In this document: positions 1 through 10,736 of the stretch, one piece after another | Numbering within the stretch: the stretch's first letter is position 1 | How the letters are laid out: each line of letters opens with the position of its first letter | Source: Melittangium boletus DSM 14713 | Lineage (GTDB): Bacteria > Myxococcota > Myxococcia > Myxococcales > Myxococcaceae | Reading direction: 5' to 3' | Assembly (NCBI RefSeq): GCF_002305855.1 | Contig: NZ_CP022163.1 | Coordinates: 186,292 to 250,291 of the forward strand | DNA: 64,000 nt | Program-made: the position numbers and the translations under genes | The notes under the pieces: generated by a model | Seen by the model: only the letters and a program-made list of their open reading frames with translations | What the model was told of the DNA's origin: nothing | Databases searched by the model: none

Positions 1-462
1 CAGCTTCAACAGGGGCACCTGCCGGGTGTCTCCCAGCCTCGCCTCCAGAGCGGCCCGCTGCGCGTTCTCGCACCGCCCGCGCGCCGCCGCCAGCCGCTCA
101 TCCGCCGGATCACACTCCTCGGCCTTGCGCAGCAGCTCCAACGCGCTCGTCACATCTCCCAGCGCGAGCAGTTCCTCCACGCCCACCAGCAGCGTGCTCA
201 CCTCGCGCGACCCCTCGAGCGGAAGCTCCTCCTCCGCGGGGGCGCGGGCCGCCACCTCGGACTCGGCCAGGAAGGCCAGCACGTCGGCCGTGATGGACGG
301 CATGGACGCCGTCTCCCCGGCCAGCAACATCTCCTCGTCCTCCAACAGGACGACGCTCACCTCCACCTGGGACGGAGTCGCGGGTGCCTCGGCCATCACG
401 CCCAGGGCGGACGCGGCGAGCACCTGCGGCGGCACGCTGGACTGCGAAGAATCGCTCTGCAT
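1..462 (-). CDS. Partial myxobacterial TPR-like protein (C-terminus off the left edge)
   Basis: The frame is open from ATG at 462-460 to the left edge, giving 154 residues with no stop, so the gene is cut by the window. The start is supported by an AAGGGGGTGG ribosome site about five bases upstream. The N-terminal 80 residues are acidic and low complexity. Residues about 95-140 (VEELLALGDVTSALELLRKAEE and following) resemble a single helix-turn-helix TPR unit. From memory, many myxobacterial proteins have such a unit followed by a domain starting near the LGD...VP sequence where the window ends, but that domain cannot be seen here. Function unknown. It lies 233 bp downstream of argD on the same strand. 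Confidence 0.6.
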   Translation of the reverse strand, partial: MQSDSSQSSVPPQVLAASALGVMAEAPATPSQVEVSVVLLEDEEMLLAGETASMPSITADVLAFLAESEVAARAPAEEELPLEGSREVSTLLVGVEELLALGDVTSALELLRKAEECDPADERLAAARGRCENAQRAALEARLGDTRQVPLLKL

Positions 463-695
463 AAGCCACCCCCTTGCCCCGCGCCTTGGGGGGAAACGAA
501 GCCCGAGAACAGAAAAACCGGGAAAGCGCAACGGCCTTTGAAAATCCTAGATCCTCACAGGGCTGTCCGTCAACGCCCCGGGTGGATTTTTGCAGGCTGA
601 GAATAAGCGCGGGGTTCGGCGACGACGCGCCCCCCGGCGGGGCGCATCCTCGTGGGAGGCGCGGCACCCGGCCGGAGCGGCGGTGAGGCGAGGAC

Positions 696-1952
696 TCAGG
701 CCCTGAGGGCGCGCTCGAGCAGGCGGACGCCCTGATCGAGATCGTCGTGAGACACGGTGTAGGCCGGGGCGAAGCGCAGCGTCTTCTCGCCTGCGGCGTT
801 GAGGAGCAGGCCGAACTCGCGGCACTTCGCGATGATGGGGGCGGCGTCCTGGAAGAGCTCCACACCGATGAGCAGGCCCATTCCGCGCACCTCCTTGATG
901 ACGGTGGGCAGACGGCCCTGCAGGTCGCGCAGGCGGCCGAGGAAGAACTCGCCCTTCTGCGCCACGTCGCGCAGCAACTGCGGCTCGCTCACCTTTCGGG
1001 CGACGACATTGGCCGCGACGGCGGCGATCAGGTTGCCGCCGAAGGTGGAGCCGTGGGTGCCCGGCGTCAGGCTCTTCCCGGCCTCCTCGGTGCACAGCAT
1101 GGCGCCAATGGGCATGCCATTGCCGAGCGACTTGGCCAGGCTGATGGCGTCCGGGAGGATGCCCTCGTGCTGGTAGGCGAAGACCTTTCCGGTGCGGCCC
1201 ATGCCGGTCTGGATCTCATCCACGAGCAGCAGCAGCCCCTGCTCGTCGCACAGGGTCCGCAGGGCCTTGAGGAAGCCCTGGGGCGCCTGACGCACGCCGC
1301 CCTCGCCCTGGATGGGCTCCACGAGGATGGCCGCGGTGCGCTCGCTCACCGCCTTGCGCACGGCGTCGATGTCGCCGTAGGGCACGTGGGTGAAGCCCTC
1401 GGGCAGCGGCTCGAAGCCCTTCTGGTACTTCGGCTGTCCGGTGGCCGTGAGCATGGCCAGCGTGCGGCCATGGAACGAGTTCTCGAAGCAGATGACCTCG
1501 TAGCGGCCCGGCTGGCCCCGGTCCTTCTGCACCTTGCGCGCGAGCTTGACCATCGCCTCGTTGGCCTCTCCGCCCGAGTTGCAGAAGAAGGCGCGCTGCA
1601 GGCCCGACGCGGCGGTGAGCCGGGCGGCCAGGTCGATCTGCGGCTGCGAGTAGAAGACGTTGGACACGTGCCACAGCTTGTCGATCTGCCCGCGCACCGC
1701 CGCCACCACCTCGGGGTTGCAGTGGCCCAGGCCGCACGTGGCGATACCGCTGAGCAGGTCCAGGTACTCGCGCCCATCCGCGTCCCACACGCGCGAGCCC
1801 AGCCCGCGCTCCAGAACGATGGGCTGCTGCTTGTAGTTCTGCAGCAGGTGCGCCTTGGCCTTGTCGATCCACTGCTCGTTCTTGGCCGTGGACGCGGAGC
1901 CTCGCGGCGCGGCATCCGCCTTGAGGGAGCTCAGGGAAGACAGGGACGACAT
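696..1952 (-). CDS. argD: Acetylornithine/ornithine-type class III aminotransferase
   Basis: A 418-residue PLP-dependent fold-type I class III aminotransferase, best matched to acetylornithine aminotransferase of arginine synthesis (N-acetylornithine + 2-oxoglutarate to N-acetylglutamate semialdehyde + glutamate). Visible motifs are the PLP phosphate-binding GGEANE, the LAMLTATGQ substrate region, VEPIQGEGG, LVDEIQTGMGRTG with the cofactor-binding Asp, and the AKSLGNGMPIGAM block with the Schiff-base Lys. The ATG at 1952 has AGGAG about eight bases upstream. It is 26 bp downstream of hslU in the same direction. argD next to hslU is also seen in other deltaproteobacteria. A succinylornithine or 4-aminobutyrate specificity cannot be excluded from sequence alone. 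Confidence 0.92.
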   Translation of the reverse strand: MSSLSSLSSLKADAAPRGSASTAKNEQWIDKAKAHLLQNYKQQPIVLERGLGSRVWDADGREYLDLLSGIATCGLGHCNPEVVAAVRGQIDKLWHVSNVFYSQPQIDLAARLTAASGLQRAFFCNSGGEANEAMVKLARKVQKDRGQPGRYEVICFENSFHGRTLAMLTATGQPKYQKGFEPLPEGFTHVPYGDIDAVRKAVSERTAAILVEPIQGEGGVRQAPQGFLKALRTLCDEQGLLLLVDEIQTGMGRTGKVFAYQHEGILPDAISLAKSLGNGMPIGAMLCTEEAGKSLTPGTHGSTFGGNLIAAVAANVVARKVSEPQLLRDVAQKGEFFLGRLRDLQGRLPTVIKEVRGMGLLIGVELFQDAAPIIAKCREFGLLLNAAGEKTLRFAPAYTVSHDDLDQGVRLLERALRA

Positions 1953-1978
1953 GGGGGATTCTCCTGGGGGGGATACGA

Positions 1979-3379
<1,401 letters not shown>

Positions 3380-3391
3380 GGCGGGGCTCCC

Positions 3392-3919
3392 TCAGAGCTC
3401 TTCGTAGGTGATGTTGGAGTTGGTGTAGACGCAGATGTCGGCGGCGATCTGCATGGAGTGGGTGGCCACCTCGCGCGCGGACAGCTGGGTGTGGGCCATG
3501 AGGGCCCGCGCGGCGGACAACGCGAAGGAGCCCCCGCTGCCCACGGCGGCGATGCCGTGGTCCGGCTCGATGACGTCACCCGCGCCGGAGAGGATGAACG
3601 TCTTCTCGCGGTCGGCCACGATGAGCAGCGCCTCCAGGCGGCGCAGGAAGCGGTCGGTGCGCCAGTCCTTGCCCAGCTCCACGCACGCGCGGGCAAGGTT
3701 CTTCTGGTGCTCCTTGAGCCGGGCCTCGAAGCGCTCGAAGAGCGTGAAGGCGTCGGCGGTGCTGCCCGCGAAACCGGCGAGCACGGAGCCGTCGCCGATG
3801 CGGCGGACCTTCTTCGCCGTGTTCTTCATGATGGTCTTGTCGAGACTGACCTGACCGTCGCCCGCGATGACGACCTTCGACTCGCGGCGCACACAGAGGA
3901 TGGTGGTGCCATGGAACAT
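3392..3919 (-). CDS. hslV: HslV, peptidase subunit of the HslUV protease
   Basis: A 175-residue proteasome-like Ntn hydrolase. The N-terminus reads [12 protein letters not shown], and the family's catalytic nucleophile is the first Thr of the TT pair, exposed after removal of the short MFHG leader. The family signatures [24 protein letters not shown] and [16 protein letters not shown] are present. It forms a double ring capped by HslU, which is encoded 12 bp downstream. xerC lies 74 bp upstream in the same direction, the order seen in Bacillus codV-clpQ-clpY. Confidence 0.97.
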   Translation of the reverse strand: MFHGTTILCVRRESKVVIAGDGQVSLDKTIMKNTAKKVRRIGDGSVLAGFAGSTADAFTLFERFEARLKEHQKNLARACVELGKDWRTDRFLRRLEALLIVADREKTFILSGAGDVIEPDHGIAAVGSGGSFALSAARALMAHTQLSAREVATHSMQIAADICVYTNSNITYEEL

Positions 3920-3993
3920 CCCTGGGGTTTAACAAGCGCGCCCGGACGTTTCCACGAGACTCCCACGGCACTTCGCGATGGCTGTTGGCCGCC

Positions 3994-4902
3994 TCACGCC
4001 CGGGGGTGCGCCGCGTCGTAGACGGCCTGGAGCTGTTCCCAGCTCACGTGGGTATAGCGCTGGGTCGTGGACAGGCTCGCGTGGCCGAGCAATTCCTGGA
4101 TGCTGCGAATGTCCGCCCCGCCCCCGAGCAGGTGCGTGGCGAACGAGTGGCGCAGGGCGTGCGGGCTCACCTTGCGCTGCAGCGCGCACGCCAGCACGTG
4201 CGCGTCCAGGTGCCTCGCGATGCTGCGCGGCGTCAGCCGGCCCCCCCGGTAGTTGAGGAACACCGCCTCCGGATCCTGCCCCTCGCGTGGCTCGGCGAGC
4301 AGCTCTCCCCGGCGCGCCAGGTACGCCTCGAGCGCGCGGATGGACTGCGCGTTCACCGGGCACAGGCGCTCCTTGCTGCCCTTGCCCATCACCCGGATGA
4401 TCCGCCCCGAGTGGTCCACGTCCAGCAGGTTCATGCCGCACAGCTCGCTGATGCGCAGGCCTCCGCCATAGAGGATTTCCAGGATGGCCCGGTCCCTCAG
4501 CCCCAGCACCGTGTCCGTCGAGGGGACCTCGAGGATGGCGAACAGCTCGTCCACGGGCAGCACCTTGGGCAGCTTCTTGGGCTGCTTGGGGCTCTTCACG
4601 AGCTTGGCCGGACTGCCGGGCAGGAGCTTCTGCCGCACCAGGTACTTGTAGAAGCTCTTGATGCTCGCGAGCTTGCGCGCGCGGCTCGCCGGGGCGTGCT
4701 CCACCGCGAGGGTGCCCAGGTAGCCCCGGATGGCCGCGTGCGAGGCCGACAACAGGGTCAGCTTCATCCGCTCGATCAGGTAGCGCTCGAAGTCCACCAG
4801 GTCGATGAAGTAGTTGCGCACGGTGTGGGGACTGGCGCCCTTCTCATCCACGAGATGGACCCGGAACTTCTCCAACAGGGGCGACAGCGCGGCGGTGCTC
4901 AT
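3994..4902 (-). CDS. xerC: Tyrosine recombinase XerC (chromosome dimer resolution)
   Basis: A 302-residue phage-integrase-family recombinase. Residues about 5-100 form the N-terminal SAM-like core-binding domain. The catalytic domain then shows GGGLRISELCG (first Arg), the central Lys region (MGKGSKERLCPV), HALRHSFATHLL (His-x-x-Arg) and the TTQRYTHVSWEQL segment carrying the nucleophilic Tyr. XerC acts with XerD at dif to resolve chromosome dimers. XerD cannot be ruled out by motifs alone, but the location just upstream of hslVU is the classic xerC/codV position. The product starts at ATG 4902. Confidence 0.93.
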   Translation of the reverse strand: MSTAALSPLLEKFRVHLVDEKGASPHTVRNYFIDLVDFERYLIERMKLTLLSASHAAIRGYLGTLAVEHAPASRARKLASIKSFYKYLVRQKLLPGSPAKLVKSPKQPKKLPKVLPVDELFAILEVPSTDTVLGLRDRAILEILYGGGLRISELCGMNLLDVDHSGRIIRVMGKGSKERLCPVNAQSIRALEAYLARRGELLAEPREGQDPEAVFLNYRGGRLTPRSIARHLDAHVLACALQRKVSPHALRHSFATHLLGGGADIRSIQELLGHASLSTTQRYTHVSWEQLQAVYDAAHPRA

Positions 4903-4973
4903 GGGTGGCCCCTAGCGTAGACGCCACCCGGGCTCCCGCAAGCTTCCGCCAGGAAGACGGATGCGGGGCCCGG

Positions 4974-5002
4974 TCGCGAGGACGTACTCCGGGTACTATA
5001 CT
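4974..5002 (+). promoter_or_regulatory. Candidate sigma-70 promoter for the PilZ gene
   Basis: A good -10 hexamer, TATACT (4997-5002), is preceded 17 bases earlier by a weak -35 (TCGCGA, 4974-4979, three of six consensus positions). A transcript would begin near 5009, about 43 bases before the PilZ start. TA-rich hexamers are rare in this GC-rich background, which is the main support. Confidence 0.35.
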
Positions 5003-5051
5003 GGGGCCGGGGCGCCGCCCTGTCCGGCCCCCTCATGCCAGGAGAGCCACC

Positions 5052-5402
5052 TTGATCAGCCAGAGCGGTCCCGAGCGGCGTCGCCATCCCCGTCACCGGG
5101 TGCGGCTGCGCATCCAATTCCTGCGGGGCGAGAGCGAGGTCGCGGGAGAGATCTTCAACATCTCCCGCTCCGGGTGCCTGCTCGTCACCCCCGTGACGAT
5201 GCGCGTGGGCGAGCAGTTCACCGTCCACCTGCCCACCATCGGAGGGCATACCCAGGTCATCCAGGTGGTGCGCGTCCGCCCGGTGGGCATGTGGTACGTC
5301 GTGGCCGTCAACTTCGAGCCCCAGCTGCTCGACGAATCCGTCCTGCTCCAGCTCGCCAGCCAGGACCCGGGCCCCCAGGAAGAGCCCGAACAACTCTTCT
5401 GA
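5052..5402 (+). CDS. Single-domain PilZ protein (putative c-di-GMP receptor)
   Basis: The preferred start is TTG at 5052, with GGAGAG at 5041-5046, giving 116 residues. Longer upstream starts would add Arg/Pro-rich sequence with no domain. The PilZ c-di-GMP-binding signature is complete: an Arg-rich RRHPRHR box near residues 9-15 and the second motif NISRSGCL near residue 35. PilZ modules bind c-di-GMP and act on a partner or output domain. Here there is no other domain, so it probably acts by protein contact. It sits convergent to the methyltransferase gene, with only six bases between stops. Confidence 0.85.
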   Translation: MISQSGPERRRHPRHRVRLRIQFLRGESEVAGEIFNISRSGCLLVTPVTMRVGEQFTVHLPTIGGHTQVIQVVRVRPVGMWYVVAVNFEPQLLDESVLLQLASQDPGPQEEPEQLF

Positions 5403-5408
5403 GCGCGG

Positions 5409-6416
5409 CTACCCCTCCTTGCGCGCCACCAGGAGGTGCAGGCACCCGGTGTCCTCGGTCCACACCTCCGTGGAGCGCACGCCGGGCAGCCCATCCAGCA
5501 ACCGCAGGAGTTCTTCCGGCTCCCGGTAGATGAGATACCAGTCCAGCGCGCTCTCGGTGAAGAAGTGCATGGGGTTGCGGCTGTTGAAGTTGCCCAGCAC
5601 CAGACGGCCACCCGGGGCCAGTCCGTCCCAGAGCTTCGTGGTGAGCCGCCGCGCGAAGCGCTCCGTCAGGTAGTCATAGAGGCCGATGGAGTAGATGAAG
5701 TCCTGGGAGGCGGGGACGAGCTCGCTGCGGTTGCGCAGCAACTCCAGCACCGAGCCACACCACAGCCGCAGGGCCTCGTGCCGGGTGGCGGGCAGCGCGC
5801 CCACGCGCGTGAAGTGGCCGAGCGCCGAGTCCAGCGCGCCCTGATCCTGGTCCATCAGCGTCACGCCATCGAAGGAGATGTCACACGCCACCGCGACGAG
5901 CTCGGGCGCCGAGCCGGACGCCACGTTCATCACCCGGCGGGCTCCGCGCGCGTGCTCCTCGCGCAGCAGCGCGCTCAGTTGATCCCGGCGATTGCGCACC
6001 GCCTGGAAGCCCGGCAGCTCCAGCGCCCACGTGTCCATCCAGCGCTCGAGGTGCGTCTCGCCCTCGGGCTCGCGCCGGTAGAGGGCTTCCATCATCAGGA
6101 AGTCTCCCGCGTAGCCCCGGGGCTTCTCCCAGCAGCGTCGCAGCACCGCGCTCTTCCAGAAGAAAGGACCGGCCTCGGCCCGGAAGCGTTCCTGCTCCGG
6201 CGAGGCACGCGCGAGGCCCGGTGAGTCCGGCGTGCTCCCCGCGCGCCAGACCTCGAGCAACAGCGTGCCGAGCCGCGCCGCGTCCTCGGGCGTGGGAGGG
6301 TTTGCGATCCGTTCGGAATTTTCCAACTCCTCCAACCACGCACACAGCGTGGAGAGTGCGGTTTCGAACGGTGCGGATAACGAGGGGGCGGCAGAGCGGC
6401 GGGTGAGCGGGTTCAA
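5409..6416 (-). CDS. SAM-dependent methyltransferase, PhcB-like family
   Basis: A 335-residue protein whose middle reads KPRGYAGDFLMMEALY followed by a Rossmann-type segment (RRVMNVASGSAPEL, then DGVTLMDQD). This layout matches the class I methyltransferases annotated as extracellular-factor 3-hydroxypalmitate methyl ester synthases (PhcB type). The GYxGDxxMM block is the most diagnostic part. The C-terminal region has the usual GGRLVLGNF strand. The start is TTG at 6416 with a modest AGGTAGGT upstream, and in-frame alternatives are poor. It is divergent from the DUF2378 gene. The substrate is unknown: a fatty-acid methyl ester signal is possible but is inference only. Confidence 0.7.
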   Translation of the reverse strand: MNPLTRRSAAPSLSAPFETALSTLCAWLEELENSERIANPPTPEDAARLGTLLLEVWRAGSTPDSPGLARASPEQERFRAEAGPFFWKSAVLRRCWEKPRGYAGDFLMMEALYRREPEGETHLERWMDTWALELPGFQAVRNRRDQLSALLREEHARGARRVMNVASGSAPELVAVACDISFDGVTLMDQDQGALDSALGHFTRVGALPATRHEALRLWCGSVLELLRNRSELVPASQDFIYSIGLYDYLTERFARRLTTKLWDGLAPGGRLVLGNFNSRNPMHFFTESALDWYLIYREPEELLRLLDGLPGVRSTEVWTEDTGCLHLLVARKEG

Positions 6417-6497
6417 GGCGGTCGTACCTACCTGTGGCGCACGCGCAGTCCCCGAACGGAGGACCCGGAGGGATCATTGTGTCAGAATCAACGGACC

Positions 6498-7082
6498 ATG
6501 CCATCGCTTACCAACCAGGAATGTGTGCAGCGGATGGGGCTCGCTCCGGATTCGGCAACGGTAAGGGGTCTCATCTTCAACGCGGTCTTCAAGCTGGTGA
6601 AGCAGCACCACGGCGATGCCGCCGCCAATGACTTGCGCTCCCTCATCTCGAAGAAGCCGCTGGTGGACTTCTTCTCCTACCCCGCTCGCGACTTCCTCCA
6701 GGTGCTCTTCAAGGCGGCCGAGCAACTCTCGCCTCAATACGGTTCGAGAGAAGCGGCCATCCGGGCCTGTGGCGCGGCGGCGGTCGGAGGCTTCTTCGAC
6801 TCCGGCGTGGGCCGGACGCTGACCAGCATCATCGGCAAGGGAGACCCCAAGCGGCTCTTCTCCAACGCGCCCACGGCCTACTCCACCACCGTGAGCTACG
6901 GCCGGCGCGAGTGCACGGTGCTCGGTGAGCGCAAGCTGTGCCTGCGCTTCACCGGCGACATGCAGCCGGTGGAGTTCCACCAGGGCCTGCTGGAGGCGGC
7001 GCTCCGGGGCGTGGGCTGCCAGGGCCGCGTGGAAGTGCGCCGGTTGGGACTCGACGAGGCGGACTACCTCATCGAGTGGTGA
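6498..7082 (+). CDS. TIGR02265/DUF2378 family protein (myxobacterial)
   Basis: A 194-residue protein of the TIGR02265 (DUF2378) family, which is expanded in myxobacteria and has no established function. It has the family pattern: an N-terminal helical half, the YPARDFLQVLFKAAEQL segment, AIRACGAAAVGGFFDSGVGRTL, and a C-terminal beta-rich half ending DYLIEW. The ATG at 6498 is the listed start. A TTG at 6477, just after GGAGGG (6468-6473), would add seven residues and has the better ribosome-site sequence but tight spacing. It is divergent from the PhcB-like methyltransferase, sharing an 81-bp upstream region. No membrane segment or signal peptide is evident. Confidence 0.8.
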   Translation: MPSLTNQECVQRMGLAPDSATVRGLIFNAVFKLVKQHHGDAAANDLRSLISKKPLVDFFSYPARDFLQVLFKAAEQLSPQYGSREAAIRACGAAAVGGFFDSGVGRTLTSIIGKGDPKRLFSNAPTAYSTTVSYGRRECTVLGERKLCLRFTGDMQPVEFHQGLLEAALRGVGCQGRVEVRRLGLDEADYLIEW

Positions 7083-7098
7083 GTCACGGAGGGGTGAG

Positions 7099-8703
7099 TC
7101 ACAGCCGGGCGGGCGCCACGTACACGCCCGCGCTCGCGCCCTTGAGCACGTACACCGCGAGCGAGTCGTTCGGACCGGCGAAGTACACGGGCAGCTGGGC
7201 ACCCTGATCGAGCGTCTTGCGGGCCTGCGTCTTCACGTCATAGACGGCCACGTCGAAGGCGTCCGAGTCCATGCGCGCCGAGGTGGCCAGCACGCGCCCT
7301 CCGTCCTTGGAGATCTTGTAGCTGTAGATGCCCTGCAGCCACGTGAGCGGCGCGGCCTCGGGGGCCGGGGCCAGGGGCAGCGCCTTGAAGTCACAGGCGC
7401 GGCCCTCGCGCGTGCAGCCCGCGCGGAAGACGAGCGCCGCGTTCTCCGGGGCGAAGCCATAGCCGAACACCCCCGCCTGCGCCTTGCGCGCCTTCTCCTC
7501 GGAGCCCACGGTGTAGAGCATCAGGTCCACCGAGTAGACGGGCTTGAGGAAGCGCGACAGGAAGGCCACGTGCTTGCCGTCCGCGCCCCAGGTGAAGTTG
7601 GGCACGCGGCTGCCCACGAGCTTCGGCTCGCCGTCGGGCAACGTCACCACGCCCATCAGCCCCGCGCCCGCGGGCTGGTCGTACTTCGCCAGGAAGCCCA
7701 GCGCCTGGGAGTCCGGCGAGAAGGCCAGCTCCTTCACGCCCTCGCCCACCTTGCGCCCGAGGATGCCCGAGGCCGGTCCCACGACCAGGTCGCCCAGCTG
7801 CTCGGGCTTGCCCCCATCGTTGCGCGCCAGCCACTTCGAGTCCGGCGAGAAGGCGAACGCCGTCGTCCCCGTGGCCACCTTCTTGCCCGTCCACTCCGGG
7901 GCCTCGGCGACATACAGGTCATACGTGCTCGCGCTGCCGCGCGACTGGTAGGCCACGAAGTGGGAGTCCGGGGACACCACGTAGTCGCCCACCTGGTCAC
8001 CCAGCGCGCGCGGCTCGGCGGCCTTGTCGCCCGCCGGGGCCTCCACCGCCACCGCCAGCAGGCTGCCCGCCGCCACCAGCTTGCGCTTGAAGAAGAGCGT
8101 CTTGCCGTCCGGGGAGAAGCCCGCCGTGGACACCTCGCCGCCCACCTGCCGGAAGGGTCCCGTGGGCAGAGGCCCCAGCTTGAGCACGCCCCCATCCACG
8201 AAGGCCAAGTGCGTCCCGTCCGGGCTCGGCACGAAGTACGTCACCGCCTCGCCGATGCGCTGGGGCTCGGCCGTGGGCTCCGTCAACGCGAGCGCGTGCA
8301 ACACCCCGGACTGGTTGGCCAGGTTGTACCCGGTGAGGAACAGCACGTGCTTGGAGTCCGGCGTGAAGAGCAACCCGCCGGGCACGTTCGTCACCCCATC
8401 CCCCAGCTTGCGGGCCAGGCCTCCTTCCACCGGCACCACGTACAGCTCGCCCAGGCGCATCTGCGGCGGAATGCCCTCCACCGTCGGCTTGCGCGTCTTC
8501 CTCAAGTACGAGGCGAAGCGCCCGTCCGCCGACAGCCGCAGATCCTCGGCCGCGCCCTCCGCGAGCAGCACCCCCACTCCGCCCACGGCCGCCGCGGCCC
8601 GCGAGCCCGAGCCCGCTGCCCGCGCCTTGCCCTCCTCGCTCCGCTTGCAGCCCACCACGGCGAGCGCCACCAGCGCTCCCGTCCACAACATTCGTCGGCT
8701 CAT
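7099..8703 (-). CDS. Secreted lipoprotein with WD40-like (PD40) beta-propeller repeats
   Basis: A 534-residue protein starting at ATG 8703, overlapping the trmFO stop by four bases (ATGA), so it is translationally coupled to trmFO. The N-terminus [19 protein letters not shown] is a lipoprotein signal with a VVGC lipobox, so it should be anchored in a membrane facing the periplasm or outside. The rest is a string of blades, each with an SPDG/SPDS motif (for example [50 protein letters not shown]). These are TolB-like PD40 repeats, and such propellers generally bind proteins or ligands. The specific role is unknown. Confidence 0.8.
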   Translation of the reverse strand: MSRRMLWTGALVALAVVGCKRSEEGKARAAGSGSRAAAAVGGVGVLLAEGAAEDLRLSADGRFASYLRKTRKPTVEGIPPQMRLGELYVVPVEGGLARKLGDGVTNVPGGLLFTPDSKHVLFLTGYNLANQSGVLHALALTEPTAEPQRIGEAVTYFVPSPDGTHLAFVDGGVLKLGPLPTGPFRQVGGEVSTAGFSPDGKTLFFKRKLVAAGSLLAVAVEAPAGDKAAEPRALGDQVGDYVVSPDSHFVAYQSRGSASTYDLYVAEAPEWTGKKVATGTTAFAFSPDSKWLARNDGGKPEQLGDLVVGPASGILGRKVGEGVKELAFSPDSQALGFLAKYDQPAGAGLMGVVTLPDGEPKLVGSRVPNFTWGADGKHVAFLSRFLKPVYSVDLMLYTVGSEEKARKAQAGVFGYGFAPENAALVFRAGCTREGRACDFKALPLAPAPEAAPLTWLQGIYSYKISKDGGRVLATSARMDSDAFDVAVYDVKTQARKTLDQGAQLPVYFAGPNDSLAVYVLKGASAGVYVAPARL

Positions 8704-10046
8704 GCGCTCCTCCGGGGCTCGTCGGCGGGGGGCACGCTCGGCAACCACGTGGCCAGGTCCGCGCGCGCCCGCTCCGCGTACTTCACCCGCTTGTCCGCCT
8801 TCTTGAAGCGTCCCTCCAGGGGCGGAAACAACCCGAAGATGATGTTGGAGGGCTGGTAGTCGTAGTCCGGCGGGTGCGCCTCGCCCGTCACGTGGCGGTA
8901 GAGCGCGCCCAGGGCCGTGGTGGCCGGCGGCGGCACGAACCCGGTCCCCGTCAGCCGCGCGTACACCGCCAGCGCCGTGAGGTAGCCGCATGCCGCCGAC
9001 TCCACGTACCCCTCCACTCCGGTGATCTGCCCCGCGAAGAACAGCCGCGGCTCGGCCTTGAGCGACAAGTCCCCGCCGAGCAGCCGCGGCGAGTCGATGA
9101 AGGTGTTGCGGTGGATCTGCCCCATGCGCAGGAACTCGGCGTTGGCCAGGCCCGGAATGCAGGTGGTGAAGATGCGCTTCTGCTCACCCCACGTCAGGCG
9201 CGTCTGGAAGCCCACCATGTTCCACGACGTGCCCGCCTTGTCCTCCATGCGCAGCTGCACCACCGCGTGGGACTCGGTGCCCGTGCGGGGATCCACCAGG
9301 CCCACCGGCTTCATCGGCCCGTAGGCCAGCGTCTGATCGCCTCGCTCCACCATGACCTCGATGGGCAGACACCCTTCGAAGTAGCGGGGTTCCTCGAAAG
9401 CGTGCGGCTCGAGCTTCTGGCCCGCCTTCACCTCGGCGATGAAGCGCGTGTACTCGGCCTCGTTGAGCGGCAGGTTGATGTAGTCATCGCCCCCGCCCTT
9501 GCCGTAGCGGCTCGCCCGGAAGGCGATGTTCATGTCGATGGAGTCCCCGGACACGATGGGGGCGATGGAGTCGTAGAAATAGAGCTTCTCGCCCACGTAG
9601 CGCTCGAGCTCCTTCGTGAGCGCATCCGAGGTGAGGGGCCCGGTGGCCACCACCACCACGCCCTCGGGCAGCGCGTCCACCTCGCCCGCCACCACCTCCA
9701 CGCCCGGGGCCTCGTGCACCGCGCGCGTCACCGCCGCGGAGAAGGCATCCCGCTCCACCGCCAGCGCGTCACCGGCCGGCACCCGGTGCGCGTCCGCGCT
9801 GCCGAGGATCACCGAGGACAGCGCGCGCAACTCCGCGTGCAGCAGGCCGATGGCGCTCTCCGGGTTGTCCGAGCGCAACGAGTTGGAGCACACCAGCTCC
9901 GCGAACGCGTCCGTCTTGTGCGCGGGCGATCGGCGCTGGGGCTTCATCTCCCGCAGCGTCACCGGCACTCCGCGCCTCGCCAGTTGCCAGGCGCACTCGC
10001 TGCCCGCGAGGCCCCCGCCAATCACCGTCACCCGCTGAAACTTCAC
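8700..10046 (-). CDS. trmFO: TrmFO, folate/FAD-dependent tRNA m5U54 methyltransferase
   Basis: A 448-residue flavoprotein that methylates U54 in the tRNA T-loop using methylenetetrahydrofolate and FADH2. The preferred start is GTG at 10046, because the FAD-binding fold ([22 protein letters not shown]) begins eight residues later and a GGAGAGAGG-rich ribosome site lies upstream. An upstream in-frame start would add 43 residues of low-complexity sequence. Family blocks visible are [34 protein letters not shown] and [16 protein letters not shown]. Its place between topA and xerC matches the gid position in Bacillus. It is followed by an overlapping lipoprotein gene. Confidence 0.95.
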   Translation of the reverse strand: MKFQRVTVIGGGLAGSECAWQLARRGVPVTLREMKPQRRSPAHKTDAFAELVCSNSLRSDNPESAIGLLHAELRALSSVILGSADAHRVPAGDALAVERDAFSAAVTRAVHEAPGVEVVAGEVDALPEGVVVVATGPLTSDALTKELERYVGEKLYFYDSIAPIVSGDSIDMNIAFRASRYGKGGGDDYINLPLNEAEYTRFIAEVKAGQKLEPHAFEEPRYFEGCLPIEVMVERGDQTLAYGPMKPVGLVDPRTGTESHAVVQLRMEDKAGTSWNMVGFQTRLTWGEQKRIFTTCIPGLANAEFLRMGQIHRNTFIDSPRLLGGDLSLKAEPRLFFAGQITGVEGYVESAACGYLTALAVYARLTGTGFVPPPATTALGALYRHVTGEAHPPDYDYQPSNIIFGLFPPLEGRFKKADKRVKYAERARADLATWLPSVPPADEPRRSA

Positions 10047-10297
10047 GTCCTGCCTGCCTCTCTCCGGGGCGGCTCGCGGCCCCAATCGACTCCGGGCCCC
10101 TGTTAGCAGGCGTCCCCCCGCCGTGTCCCCGCCTTCCGCGCGGAACGCCCGCCCTCTCGCCTCCTCTCCAACCATGCCCGGGGTGGGAGGGGAAGCAGCA
10201 GTTACCCTACCTCCTCATGACTCCTAGCTTTGACCAGTTCATTCGCGCGCGAAACCGAAGAACCCGCAGTTAAACCTTCCAACGGGAGCGACAGGCC

Positions 10298-10687
10298 ATG
10301 ACCCGAGCCGACGAGCTGATGAACATCCGCAATCTCCTGCAGCGGCGGCGCCGCGCCATCCTGAGCGCGAACGAGGGGACGCACCGGGAGCTGAGCGCGC
10401 TCAAGGACCAGGAGCGGGATCCCGAGTACGAGGAGCAGGCCCAGGCGGAGCTGGCGGACTACACCCTGTCCACGCTGATGGAGTCGCAACGGCGCGAGGT
10501 GATGCTCATCGACGCGGCGCTCAGGCGCATGGACATGGGCGTGTTCGGCGAGTGCGTGGACTGTGGCGGCGACATCTCCATCGAGCGGCTGGAGGCCCTG
10601 CCCTTCGCCATCCGCTGCGAGGAGGACGCGAGCCTCCACGAGCTCGACATGCGAGGGGGCCACCAGCAGTCCATCCCCACCCTCTAG
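10298..10687 (+). CDS. DksA/TraR-family transcription factor with a variant zinc finger
   Basis: A 129-residue protein with the DksA/TraR layout: an N-terminal coiled-coil hairpin (about residues 5-85, highly charged) and a C-terminal zinc-finger segment. Members bind in the RNA polymerase secondary channel and modulate initiation, often with ppGpp. The finger reads CVDC, then 17 residues, then CEED. The fourth metal ligand is therefore Asp instead of Cys (C3D rather than C4). The DxxDxA tip motif of DksA is not evident. The 251-bp region upstream holds a TTGACC hexamer (10230-10235) but no convincing -10. The gene is convergent with topA across a strong hairpin. Confidence 0.85.
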   Translation: MTRADELMNIRNLLQRRRRAILSANEGTHRELSALKDQERDPEYEEQAQAELADYTLSTLMESQRREVMLIDAALRRMDMGVFGECVDCGGDISIERLEALPFAIRCEEDASLHELDMRGGHQQSIPTL

Positions 10688-10699
10688 CCGAGGGCGGGA

Positions 10700-10728
10700 G
10701 CCAGGGGGAGCCAGACGCTCCCCCTGGC
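10700..10728. terminator. 12-bp perfect hairpin between convergent genes
   Basis: GCCAGGGGGAGC (10700-10711) pairs perfectly with GCTCCCCCTGGC (10717-10728) around a five-base loop, CAGAC. It lies between the stops of the DksA-like gene and topA. There is no T-run on either side, so strict intrinsic termination is unproven, but the position and strength suit a bidirectional terminator. Confidence 0.65.
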
Positions 10729-10736
10729 GCTGAACA

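Noticed and set aside
7080..7102. Direct repeat of GTGAGTCAC after the DUF2378 gene
   Set aside because: Only two nine-base copies, no associated element; probably chance.
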